Assembly: GCA_016184005.1 (NCBI GenBank)
Contig: JACPDL010000002.1
Span: forward strand, 1-64,000
Direction: 5' to 3'
Source: Candidatus Aenigmatarchaeota archaeon
Lineage (GTDB): Archaea; Aenigmatarchaeota; Aenigmatarchaeia; GW2011-AR5
DNA: 64,000 nucleotides
Part shown: one piece after another, positions 8,140-15,759 of the stretch
How positions within the stretch are numbered: the stretch's first letter is position 1
How the letters are laid out: each line of letters starts with the position of its first letter
Translations under genes and position numbers: made by a program
The notes under the pieces: model-generated
What the model was told of the DNA's origin: nothing
Database searches by the model: none
The model's input: only the letters and a program-made list of their open reading frames with translations

Positions 8140-9555
8140 CTACCGGGCGTGGAAATATCTGCAGATATTGCCGAAGGCAATCTCGCACTTCGTGACATTC
8201 CTGCCCAGCGTTTCGTAATAGTCGGCAACCCTGTCCAGGAAAATAAGCCCGGATTTCTGCCGCGGCCTGCAGCCTTCGCCCTGAAGGATTATGTAGCCTT
8301 CGGTTTCTTCCATTATAGGATGCTGCCTGAGAAACGATCCATTGTGCAGATAATCCGGGGAGCTGATTCCCTTGGCCAGTATAACTGCATAGCCGCTATT
8401 CAGGGAGGCTTCAAGCTGCTCCTTTTCAGGATAAGGTTCGCTCGGCAGCCCGTAATAATTGAGCGGCACCCACACGTTTGACTTGGCCATGCATGTCATG
8501 TTTTTGCCGGCTAATTCCGTGTACAGCTGCGGGTTTTCCTGCTCGCGGATTGCAGATGGCATCAAGAGAAGGGACATGGCCGTGAGAAGGACGAATGAAT
8601 AAAGCAGGATCTTTTTGTATTCGTGGCCTTTCACTGAAATAGCCGAGAAATAAGCGGCGCCGATAGTTATCGGAAAGAGATATCTTGCCTCTTTCAGCGG
8701 TATGTTTGCATAAGAAACCACAGAAAGCGCGGCAACAAAAAGAATAAGATAATAGTTCTTATTCCTCCGCGAAGACAGGCCAATCAAAAATAACGGGAGG
8801 GTGAAATTAAACGCAAACAGCAGGTCCGTAACCAGAAATGGCGACGCAACGCCGTCTCTATTGCGCATGTTGACATTCAGCGCGTAAGAATCGATGAAGC
8901 CGATAAATGGGTTGCCTGTATTTGCATAACTGAAAATGAGCCACGGCATAGCCGCCAGCAGTGCCAGTAGCAGCGAAAAAACTATTTTCCTGGCTTTTTT
9001 CTGAAGAAGGAAGAGGATTATGAAATTGATATTGGTGTATCTTGCGAGGACGGACAGACCGTAGTAAATGCCCGAGCGCCTTTCATAGATATGTGCAAGA
9101 AAGAGCTGGAGCAGGGCCAGAGAGAGCAGTTCGCTCCCCATTTTCAGGGCAAATACGAGGACAAACATATTCATGGAAAAGACGTAGAATGCCGTTCTGT
9201 CTGCGTCAAACTTCCCAGAAAACTTCAGTGAAGAGTAGAGGTGAAGCAAGGATACAAAAATAATATAGACATATTCAGAAGCAAGGCCGAGAAAACTGAA
9301 CGCCAGAATTATCAGGGAAGGCAGCGGCTGCCTTATCCACTCGAAGTTAAAGCCATCGCCAAGAAGGTATCTTGCATTCAGCACGTAGCTGGAGAAGTCC
9401 CACGAGAAGCCAGTGGAGTGCTGGTAGATGAAAAAGGAAAGCGAGAACAGGAAGACTGCGCAGATTAGTTTGTTCTGGCGGATAAATCCGGTAAACCTGC
9501 TGATCTCCTTCAAGATACCACCAAATTTGTCCTTCAGAAGACTAACCAAGCACAA
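8140..9555 (-). CDS. Polytopic GT-C-like glycosyltransferase
   Basis: The 471-residue protein has about ten hydrophobic helices. An early extracellular loop carries GFSWDFSSYVLNARYLLGDG and EWIRQPLP, resembling the first loop of dolichol-phosphate-sugar-dependent (PMT/GT39-like) enzymes. A soluble C-terminal domain follows. It probably transfers a lipid-linked sugar to a surface acceptor. The only available start near the 5' end is TTG, about 10 nt after the TSS predicted from a TATA-like ATTTAAG. The start region matches a sequence behind the VapBC module (see the 19-bp repeats). Confidence 0.65.
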   Translation of the reverse strand: MCLVSLLKDKFGGILKEISRFTGFIRQNKLICAVFLFSLSFFIYQHSTGFSWDFSSYVLNARYLLGDGFNFEWIRQPLPSLIILAFSFLGLASEYVYIIFVSLLHLYSSLKFSGKFDADRTAFYVFSMNMFVLVFALKMGSELLSLALLQLFLAHIYERRSGIYYGLSVLARYTNINFIILFLLQKKARKIVFSLLLALLAAMPWLIFSYANTGNPFIGFIDSYALNVNMRNRDGVASPFLVTDLLFAFNFTLPLFLIGLSSRRNKNYYLILFVAALSVVSYANIPLKEARYLFPITIGAAYFSAISVKGHEYKKILLYSFVLLTAMSLLLMPSAIREQENPQLYTELAGKNMTCMAKSNVWVPLNYYGLPSEPYPEKEQLEASLNSGYAVILAKGISSPDYLHNGSFLRQHPIMEETEGYIILQGEGCRPRQKSGLIFLDRVADYYETLGRNVTKCEIAFGNICRYFHAR

Positions 9556-9563
9556 CTGCGAGC
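9545..9563. repeat. Imperfect 19-bp direct repeat flanking VapBC (left copy)
   Basis: CCAAGCACAACTGCGAGCC here matches CCAAGCACAGCTACGAGCC at about 10313-10331 at 17 of 19 positions. The copies flank the vapBC module. The left one covers the start of the GT-C-like gene and the right one the stop of the lipoprotein gene, so the module may have separated genes that were once adjacent. Confidence 0.55.
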
Positions 9564-9587
9564 CCTTAGATTATTGCTGTATAGAAA

Positions 9588-9618
9588 CGCTTAAATAGAT
9601 AAGTATACTAAGTATACT
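9588..9618 (+). promoter_or_regulatory. vapBC promoter with tandem palindromic operator
   Basis: A TATA-like CTTAAATA (about 9589-9596) is followed by two copies of the 8-bp palindrome AGTATACT separated by one A (about 9602-9618), ending just before the GTG start of the antitoxin. Its position over the expected TSS fits autoregulation by the VapB dimer. The same AT-rich stretch, read on the other strand, could drive the divergent GT-C-like gene. Confidence 0.6.
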
Positions 9619-9620
9619 AG

Positions 9621-9875
9621 GTGTTAAAAGTGGACAAAACTATTAAAGTTGATGAGAACACGTACAGGATGCTGAACGAGTTGGTTGGAGAAATTCGTTC
9701 TGAGGAAAAAAGGCCTGTTTCTATAAACGAAGCACTTTCAAAGATCCTAAAAGAGAAAAAGAAAAAAAGAAATATCATGGATTTCGCTGGTTCTTGGAAT
9801 ATGAGCGACAAGGAAGCAGAAGAAATAAAACGCGACATCAAGAGGCACAGGAGATCATGGACGATAAGATATTGA
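9621..9875 (+). CDS. vapB: VapB-type antitoxin
   Basis: An 84-residue antitoxin. The N-terminal VDKTIKVDENTYRMLNELVGE looks like a ribbon-helix-helix DNA-binding domain. The charged C-terminal half should wrap the toxin. The start is GTG (9621 or 9630). Its 3' end overlaps the toxin ORF by 19 bp, the usual arrangement for coupled expression. Confidence 0.78.
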   Translation: MLKVDKTIKVDENTYRMLNELVGEIRSEEKRPVSINEALSKILKEKKKKRNIMDFAGSWNMSDKEAEEIKRDIKRHRRSWTIRY

Positions 9876-10249
9876 TTGATACGGACATCCTGATAGATTT
9901 TCTTAGGGGAGACAAAAACACCATAGAGCTAATAAGGGGGATAAATACACAGAGACTTATTACAACTGATATAAACGCATTTGAGCTGTATCATGGCGCT
10001 TACAAGAGCAAAAATGAACGGACAAATCTTGCCGAGGTTGAAAATCTGCTAGATTCTCTGGAGTTGGTAAGTACAGACAGGGAATCTATGAAGAAAGCTG
10101 CGGAACTTATATCGGACCTTGATAGGAAAGGCAAAACAATAGATATGGCAGATCTTTTCATAGCTTCTTTGTGCATCGTTAATTCTGCGATGCTGTTAAC
10201 TCACAATAAAAAACATTTTGAGAGAATGGGCGTAAAATTGATTGAATAG
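9857..10249 (+). CDS. vapC: VapC-type PIN-domain ribonuclease toxin
   Basis: The 130-residue toxin has the PIN acidic residues in ILIDTDILIDFLRGD, TTDINAFELYHGA and IDMADLFIASL, with a final LLTHNKKHFERM. It should cleave RNA, commonly tRNA or rRNA in this family. The track's longer ORF (from 9794) reads through the antitoxin in another frame; the ATG at 9857 directly precedes the PIN core. No gene follows on this strand; the lipoprotein gene converges. Confidence 0.9.
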   Translation: MDDKILIDTDILIDFLRGDKNTIELIRGINTQRLITTDINAFELYHGAYKSKNERTNLAEVENLLDSLELVSTDRESMKKAAELISDLDRKGKTIDMADLFIASLCIVNSAMLLTHNKKHFERMGVKLIE

Positions 10250-10321
10250 ATTAGACTACCAATCAACCACAATTCTCTTACGTTTGTCCTTGCATCAAGC
10301 CAAACCATCAGCCAAGCACAG

Positions 10322-10867
10322 CTACGAGCCTGGCTTATAGTCGAAAACAACCAGCACCAGCTTGTCGGCAGCAAGCGTCAGGTTCTTGTAATCAGTGCCC
10401 TGCAGGTAGATTGTATTGCCTTCTACTGTCACGGATGTCCCGTTGGCTCCGGTTGAGGGACCCTTAAGCCATAAAGAATTATTCAGTCCAGGTTTCAGTA
10501 TTTCTGTGCCTGTCCTGTCGTACCATTTGTCGCCTGTGAAATATAGCGGCTCGAAGGAGAATATCCTGCCCTCGTAAGCAAGATATGTCTGTATCTTTCC
10601 CAGGTTTGTGACTACAACAGTGAAGTAAGCATTATCCTGCTGGCTCGAGCCGTCAAAAACCAGCATGACTCTTTCGTTTTGCAGGAATATGTTCCTTATT
10701 GACTGCTCATCGTTGGCAAATACATTTGAAGCAGCCTTTATGTCATTGGCAAACGTATAGACCTGGCTGCCGTGGCCCGGAATAGTTATCTCTTTGATCT
10801 CTCTTGGCTGCTCAATGCACGCGGATACAAAGATTATTGAAAATAATAAGATAGCCAGAATTTTCAT
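10322..10867 (-). CDS. Predicted lipoprotein
   Basis: A 181-residue secreted protein with signal peptide MKILAILLFSIIFVSAC, whose lipobox (VSAC) places the lipidated Cys at residue 17. The remainder is beta-rich and not recognised. The family of the signal resembles the lipoproteins at 36-40 kb, but the body lacks their KNE-type module. The 3' end lies at one of the 19-bp repeats flanking VapBC. Confidence 0.65.
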   Translation of the reverse strand: MKILAILLFSIIFVSACIEQPREIKEITIPGHGSQVYTFANDIKAASNVFANDEQSIRNIFLQNERVMLVFDGSSQQDNAYFTVVVTNLGKIQTYLAYEGRIFSFEPLYFTGDKWYDRTGTEILKPGLNNSLWLKGPSTGANGTSVTVEGNTIYLQGTDYKNLTLAADKLVLVVFDYKPGS

Positions 10868-10905
10868 GTGATAATCTTCACAGGAGTTTTTTAATAGCTT
10901 GGCAA

Positions 10906-10960
10906 AATTCTCAAAAAGCGCAGCTTTTTGGAATCTCGGAGAAGCTTCGCTTCTCCCAAG
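10906..10960. repeat. Paired palindrome cassette, copy 1
   Basis: Two adjacent hairpins, CAAAAAGC-GCA-GCTTTTTG and GGAGAAGC-TTC-GCTTCTCC, stand in fixed flanks (ATTCT... ...CAAGA). A near-identical cassette lies at 57536-57590 and a diverged one at 31833-31895. It sits downstream of the HEPN gene and upstream of the lipoprotein gene (both minus strand), so it could act as a terminator. Confidence 0.85.
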
Positions 10961-10967
10961 ATCTAAT

Positions 10968-10994
10968 AGTGATATATAAATCTTTCGCCGGCTA
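10968..10994. repeat. 27-bp direct repeat flanking HEPN/MNT (left copy)
   Basis: This sequence, beginning TAGTGATATATAAA and ending CTTTCGCCGGCT, matches 12433-12459 at 26 of 27 positions. The two copies enclose the HEPN/MNT module in direct orientation. Both contain a TATA-like ATATATAA. Confidence 0.85.
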
Positions 10995-11005
10995 TCCCCA
11001 ACTCT

Positions 11006-11575
11006 TCATTGCAATATCTGTAACTCTTTTGCCTTTTTGCCAATAATCTCAACCAGTTTTTCATCCAATTCGTTCAAGACAAGCTTCATCTTGCTTACAA
11101 ACTCTCTCGCATTCCTCATGACAACATCGGTTTCTTTGTAGTTTATAGAGATGCCGTACTGAACTGTCTCTCTTGCCCGCTTGATTTTCCACAGATAATC
11201 GATGTATTTTTCGCTTATTGTTATGGCTTCGATCTTGTCTTTTCTTTCCTTTAACTCATTGAATTTGCCTATCAAATCTTTGCTTATCTGTTCGCCAAAG
11301 AAATATTCCAGAACCGCTGCAGTCGTGGCGTGGTCTTTGCTTTCCAGCCCTATTTTTGTGAGCAATGACATGGCTGACTGGTACATGGCATAATATGCAG
11401 AAATGACTACCCAATCCTCATGCCCGAGTCTGCTCAAATCAGTCATAACTATCAGATTATGGTCTGCTTTTCTGATATGCCCTTCGCTTAACTGATTGTT
11501 TGGCTTTGATACTCTGAGACCTCTTTCTTCTTTGACCCTCTTCATCGACTTTACAATCATGTCTTTCGCTTTCAT
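11006..11575 (-). CDS. HEPN-domain protein (toxin of HEPN/MNT pair)
   Basis: The 189-residue all-helical protein resembles HEPN toxins. The core runs through HEDWVVISAYYAMYQSAMSL, with the YYAMYQ helix typical of the family, followed by a variable helical region. It starts at an ATG overlapping the stop of the nucleotidyltransferase gene (ATGA), so the two are translationally coupled. HEPN proteins act as RNases or as partners that are nucleotidylated by MNT proteins. The RxxxxH catalytic motif is not clearly visible, which leaves activity open. Confidence 0.72.
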   Translation of the reverse strand: MKAKDMIVKSMKRVKEERGLRVSKPNNQLSEGHIRKADHNLIVMTDLSRLGHEDWVVISAYYAMYQSAMSLLTKIGLESKDHATTAAVLEYFFGEQISKDLIGKFNELKERKDKIEAITISEKYIDYLWKIKRARETVQYGISINYKETDVVMRNAREFVSKMKLVLNELDEKLVEIIGKKAKELQILQ

Positions 11576-12159
11576 TTGAACACCAGATTCACAAATTTTT
11601 CTACGCCGTACAAAACATAATGGTCTTTTATAACTTCTTTGATCAGGGTCTTATCTTTCTGCCTTTTGAAATCCTCTAAAGTCATCACCACGGCATTAAG
11701 CTCTTTGCCATATTTTGCATATATTTCTTTTGTTATTTTATCTGTTCCGGCTTTTGTTCTGCTTATCAGCAGAATATCAATGTCGCTTTCTTTTGTCGCC
11801 GTGCCTTTGGTATATGAACCAAACAGAACAATCGAAATCGGAGTAATGGTTGATTCGGCAGATTTAACAAAATCCTCTAGTATTATTTTTAGCTCTTTGT
11901 TTGAATTGTAAAAATCATTTTTCTTTTCAATCTCACTTAGATTTACCAATGCGATTGTTTTTTCGGCGCCTAAATTTATAGAACAAAGATAAGATTTGCC
12001 TGCTTTTTCCTTGGTGATGACATCATCTTTGACTAATTTATTGACAGTTCTGTGGACGAACGAATAATACTCTTTTAGAGACTTGGCTATCTCATTTATA
12101 GTAAACTTTCGTTCCGTATTTCTTGCCAATAAATCAACAATTTTTAGTTCAAGCTTCAT
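11572..12159 (-). CDS. MNT-type nucleotidyltransferase with N-terminal winged helix (antitoxin)
   Basis: About 195 residues. An N-terminal winged helix-turn-helix (MKLELKIVDLLARN through VNKLVKDDVITKE) is followed by a minimal nucleotidyltransferase domain with FGSYTKGTATKESDIDIL, the GS...DxD catalytic motif. It probably modifies and silences the HEPN partner and may also autoregulate. The track ORF begins 39 nt earlier inside a palindrome; the ATG at 12159 directly precedes the conserved domain and is preferred. Confidence 0.82.
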   Translation of the reverse strand: MKLELKIVDLLARNTERKFTINEIAKSLKEYYSFVHRTVNKLVKDDVITKEKAGKSYLCSINLGAEKTIALVNLSEIEKKNDFYNSNKELKIILEDFVKSAESTITPISIVLFGSYTKGTATKESDIDILLISRTKAGTDKITKEIYAKYGKELNAVVMTLEDFKRQKDKTLIKEVIKDHYVLYGVEKFVNLVFK

Positions 12160-12179
12160 ACTCAGGATACCACCTATCT

Positions 12180-12661
12180 TCAGATTCATGGTTAGCAAAG
12201 CTAACCTGAATCTCTAAGATAACTTATGTTATCTTAAGAGATGGTGGAGAAAACCAGTAAATCCACAAATATAAATGTGGTTTCCTGGTATCACAACCAT
12301 CGTTTAGTAATACCACATACCACCGTTTTCGTTCAAAAGACAAGTCTTTTGGCGACTTAGGAAAGCTTTGCTTTCCTCAAGTCAAACGATGGTTGTTGAT
12401 ATTATCACTATTTATGATAATATTATCACTATTAGTGATATATAAGTCTTTCGCCGGCTCGCCGCCGAAACCTCTTCGTCCGTCAGCCTTCGGCTGAACG
12501 TTGCATTCGGGATCGTTCCTAACGGAAGCGCATAACAGCTATTAAGCGGTTACTTTTCCTTGCAGGAAACTCCACCCATATTTTGCTGATGCAAAACATC
12601 GCTTAATCGCATACGTTATAGGTGACGTTTACTTTACAGCTCAGCAAAATCAGGCTTTGCT
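12180..12661. repeat. Gene-free region filled with nested palindromes
   Basis: No gene is seen. From left: GATTCA...TGAATC enclosing GGTTAGC-AAA-GCTAACC; AAGATAAC-TTAT-GTTATCTT; CCAG...CTGG enclosing CCACA...TGTGG; a 12-bp outer palindrome (CAACCATCGTTT, about 12296-12307, with its complement near 12384-12395) enclosing CAAAAGAC-AA-GTCTTTTG and GGAAAGC-TTT-GCTTTCC; the dyad TATCACT-ATT-AGTGATA (12424-12440); GTCAGCC-TTC-GGCTGAAC; and two large inverted pairs, ATTAAGCG/CGCTTAAT and ATCGCATACG/CGTATGCGAT, the latter overlapping the end of the surface-protein gene at 12662. The region may terminate or process transcripts. Confidence 0.8.
12433..12459. repeat. 27-bp direct repeat flanking HEPN/MNT (right copy)
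   Basis: Second copy of the repeat at 10968-10994 (26/27 identical, same orientation). It lies about 270 bp upstream of the MNT start. Together the copies bound a 1.4-kb unit holding only the toxin-antitoxin module and palindromes. Confidence 0.85.
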
Positions 12662-14083
12662 TCAGTTCGTATGCGATGCGTGATCGGTTTTTTTAGCGTG
12701 TTTTTTCATGAAGAATTTGTAGCCGAGCAAGATCACCGCAAGTATGACGACAATTAATATAACGCCGCCAACATCGGTTACCGGAGGCAGAACAAGAGGC
12801 GGCCGTTCTCCAGCTGGCGTTTCAGCAGGTTTTTCAGAAGGGGGCGCAGGACCTGCTCGAGTACACCCGCTTGTATCGAACCTGCACGCGGTGCATTTCA
12901 GTGTACCGCTTTCAAATCCTTTGCTGGCGCATGTCTGGCCTGCCAGCTGGAATTCGTCGCATTCCTCGCCTGTTTCAAGAACATTGTTGCCGCACACGGC
13001 AAAAACCGGCGGGGTTGCCGTTTTTGCGCCCGTGATTACAAATGTCGAGAATCCTGCAGTCTCCGCTTCGTAAAGCACGTCCGTGTCTGTTTCCGATACC
13101 TTCGTCGTGGGCAATTTAGTCCACGCAGTCCCGACAAGCCTGCTCAGTGCAACTGTATTCGGATCGATGCTGTTTGAAGTGAACCATGTCTTCGGCACCT
13201 TGAATTTTATCTTCGCCTTGCTGAGGGTTACGGTGCTCACCGTTATTTCCAGGTATTTGTAAACCTTGCCGGCATCCGACGAGATGGCAAGGCCCGTACC
13301 TGAAGGCTGCGAGACCTCTTTGACCTTGACTTCAATATTCGTGGCGTCTGTTTTCGACGTCAGCTCCACGAATGTCACGGGAAGCTTCGTTTCCGTAATC
13401 TTGACATCCAGCGGCGTATCGGCAGTTATCTTGTTCACCGTTTCGGTTGTTGAAGGCAGTGAAGGTCCTCCTCCGCCACCTCCGCCTCCCCCTCCGCCGC
13501 TGCTTGTGCTTGCGGCTGCTGTTGCAACGCAGCCGCTCGTGCAGGCGAAGCCTGAGCCGCATGCAGAGTCATCCGTTGAGCATGATTCTCCTGAATCGCA
13601 GAATGCATCGCCGCAGAACGTCGAAGCGCTTCTGCAAATAGAGTGCACGCAGAAGCCGCCAGTGCAGCCCACAGCGAACGTGCATGCTAAGGTGTTAGCA
13701 GATTTGTTGATGGAAAGGTTGAAATTAGTGGTAACAGTATCGCCAAGTGTTTGGTTTGTCGTATTTGTCCCGTTAGCTGCGATCAGGGCAATTCTGTTTA
13801 CCTTGAAAGAAACCACATCTCCAGAAGTTGCCTCGAATGAGATGACGTATTTGCCCGGGTCCAAGCCCGCAAGCTGGCCCTCACCTATCGTCACGGAGCT
13901 TATCGGATTTGTTGCATTGAAAGGTATAAAGGCTTCTATGATAGTGCCGTTAGGCGCCAGTGAGCCGTTGACATGGGCAATGCCCTTGAAGAAATATGGC
14001 GATGCCGCAAATGCAAGGTATGCGGAAAGAACTAAGGCAAATGTAAATGCCAGAAAAAATTTGCTTTTCACATTCGACCACAC
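12662..14083 (-). CDS. PGF-pre-PGF-like surface protein with C-terminal membrane anchor
   Basis: The 473-residue protein has a signal/anchor helix at residues about 8-28, an N-terminal beta domain, a Cys-rich segment (CGDAFCDSGESC), a glycine run of about 11 residues, then a domain resembling PGF-pre-PGF (KVYKYLEITVSTVTLSKAKI, FKVPKTWF, TAGFSTFVITG). A second Cys cluster precedes a Pro-rich linker and a final helix with a KKHAKK-type tail. It is probably anchored in the membrane and exposed at the S-layer. The start is GTG. It lies 40 bp downstream of the giant repeat protein on the same strand. Confidence 0.75.
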   Translation of the reverse strand: MWSNVKSKFFLAFTFALVLSAYLAFAASPYFFKGIAHVNGSLAPNGTIIEAFIPFNATNPISSVTIGEGQLAGLDPGKYVISFEATSGDVVSFKVNRIALIAANGTNTTNQTLGDTVTTNFNLSINKSANTLACTFAVGCTGGFCVHSICRSASTFCGDAFCDSGESCSTDDSACGSGFACTSGCVATAAASTSSGGGGGGGGGGGPSLPSTTETVNKITADTPLDVKITETKLPVTFVELTSKTDATNIEVKVKEVSQPSGTGLAISSDAGKVYKYLEITVSTVTLSKAKIKFKVPKTWFTSNSIDPNTVALSRLVGTAWTKLPTTKVSETDTDVLYEAETAGFSTFVITGAKTATPPVFAVCGNNVLETGEECDEFQLAGQTCASKGFESGTLKCTACRFDTSGCTRAGPAPPSEKPAETPAGERPPLVLPPVTDVGGVILIVVILAVILLGYKFFMKKHAKKTDHASHTN

Positions 14084-14123
14084 CGTTTAATTTAATTATA
14101 ATTAGATAAAAATAAAAAAAGCA

Positions 14124-15758
14124 TCAAAGCTCAAACCTGTCGGTTGCTGTCATGTTTATCCAGTAAGGATTTACATTTGTGTTGTTGACGAATTGCAATG
14201 TTGAGCCACCAGGATCTGTCCTGTCAGCCAGCACCCAGCCTGTACTTGAACCATTTATATTGTATCTCATATATCTCCAGTTTGAACCCAAGCTTGATAG
14301 TATTGAAGATACATTGAAATTACCTGTAGCGGATGCGTTTCTTCCTGTACCTATTATGTCCGACTCTATTGGCATATCGAATGAATTCCATCCCGGCGTT
14401 AAAGGCGCGGTTTCATGTTTGGTTATGTTGTACCATCCTTTGTAAGTTATCTTGGTTGTATTCGAGTGCGTTTGTGTTATTGTTTCTGTGATATTTTCGT
14501 TTGATGTAGCACTTATTGAATTTATATCTGCTGTTGCATTGAGTGTGAGATTGAAATATACCGGTGGATCCCATCCTAATCTGGCTGTAGTATTAACGAC
14601 AACGAATAATGTATTAACGCCGCTTGTTGAAACATTGTACTGGAATCCTGCAAATGAATAAACGTTCGATACTGTCGAATCTAAAGCAGATCCCATTTGT
14701 GTATCGGTTCCTGAGTCGAATGCGCCGTTGCCGTTTGTGTCGTTCATCAATCTAACATTTACAATATGGTCATCTGTCAACCCGCTTGCAGCTGCTCGTA
14801 TAATCTTAATAACAGAGATGTTTACACCCTCGCCTGTTGCAGTGAAGTTCAACCTCACAAGGGCAACATTTGCTTCATTTGAAGGCAAACATCTTTTCGT
14901 ATTCACCGCACATTCAGGCGCATCGGATCCTTGGCCTCCTACGAGACTTACACCTGTAACACTAAGTCTTCCGAATATCAAAACCTGGCTGCCTTCTGCT
15001 GTTGTCAGTGTCTCTGTTATGTTGAATGCAGAACCAGAGCCAATAGTATTAACGTCACCGGTGCCGTTAATATTAAAGCGGAATGTCTTCCCTACAGCAT
15101 TGCCTGATGTATTGACAACAACAAACAGTGAATGCGCTGATGTTGTAATATTGAAGTTTATCCCTGCAAATACATATTGCCCGGCAGTTGTTGAATTCTG
15201 GGCTGTGGCTATTTGTGAATCACTTGTCAGATCGAATACACCATTCAGATTCGTGTCATTGTACAATCTGATATTAATTATATCTGTGTCATTTGAACTG
15301 CCGCTTCGTGTAATTTTTATAATGCTAATGTTCATTCCTTCGCCTGCTGCAGATAAGTTGTACCTCATTATCGACATATTTGAGGATCCGAATGCTATTG
15401 TTGTGTTTGCAACATGTGTGCCTGTCATTGCCAATGTTCCAAATATCTTTGTTGTGTTTGACTGTGTTGTTGTAAGTGTGATGTTCGTTGAGCCTGTTAA
15501 ATTCTCTCCAGATGCGCTGCCAATCAAACTGACGTCACCTCTTGCTACTAAGCTTAAATTGAATGTAAAACCTCCAATAGTTGTAGAACTGTTAGTCGAC
15601 ACGACAAATAAGAGTGTTTTGTCACTGCCTGCTGGAATGTTGAGCTGGAAGCCTGTGAAGACATACTGGCCTGAAGGCGATGTTGTGTTAACCCCGACTG
15701 TTCCTAGTGATGTGTCGCCTGAATTGAATGTGCCGCTTAGATCAGTGTCGTTGAATAA
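14124..15758 (-). CDS. Giant repeat surface protein, C-terminal fragment
   Basis: The open frame enters at about 15758, inside the second 141-bp perfect repeat, and ends at 14124. It carries the remainder of one repeat, two further repeats, and a C-terminal domain (GWNSFDMPIESDIIGTG, RYMRYNINGSSTGWV). Repeat landmarks are TGEGMNIS, VRLMNDTNGNGAFDSGTD (a Ca-loop-like DxNxNG pattern) and NTLFVVVNT. N-glycosylation sequons (NxS/T) are very frequent. It has no start of its own, so it belongs with the upstream fragments. Confidence 0.75.
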   Translation of the reverse strand, partial: LFNDTDLSGTFNSGDTSLGTVGVNTTSPSGQYVFTGFQLNIPAGSDKTLLFVVSTNSSTTIGGFTFNLSLVARGDVSLIGSASGENLTGSTNITLTTTQSNTTKIFGTLAMTGTHVANTTIAFGSSNMSIMRYNLSAAGEGMNISIIKITRSGSSNDTDIINIRLYNDTNLNGVFDLTSDSQIATAQNSTTAGQYVFAGINFNITTSAHSLFVVVNTSGNAVGKTFRFNINGTGDVNTIGSGSAFNITETLTTAEGSQVLIFGRLSVTGVSLVGGQGSDAPECAVNTKRCLPSNEANVALVRLNFTATGEGVNISVIKIIRAAASGLTDDHIVNVRLMNDTNGNGAFDSGTDTQMGSALDSTVSNVYSFAGFQYNVSTSGVNTLFVVVNTTARLGWDPPVYFNLTLNATADINSISATSNENITETITQTHSNTTKITYKGWYNITKHETAPLTPGWNSFDMPIESDIIGTGRNASATGNFNVSSILSSLGSNWRYMRYNINGSSTGWVLADRTDPGGSTLQFVNNTNVNPYWINMTATDRFEL

Positions 15759-15759
15759 T
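15619..15759. repeat. Perfect 141-bp repeat within giant gene (copy A)
   Basis: Identical over 141 bp to 17514-17654 by direct comparison. Reading in the gene direction, the reading frame is lost at the 5' edge of each copy. The codons inside encode the Ca-loop-like LFNDTDLSGTFNSGDTSLG part of a repeat. Confidence 0.9.

Noticed and set aside
9794-9856. Upstream extension of the VapC ORF
   Set aside because: It overlaps the antitoxin in another frame; the PIN domain begins at the ATG at 9857.
13266-14090. 274-residue plus-strand ORF with a proline run
   Set aside because: The proline run is the complement of the glycine linker of the surface protein; no promoter or domain is evident.
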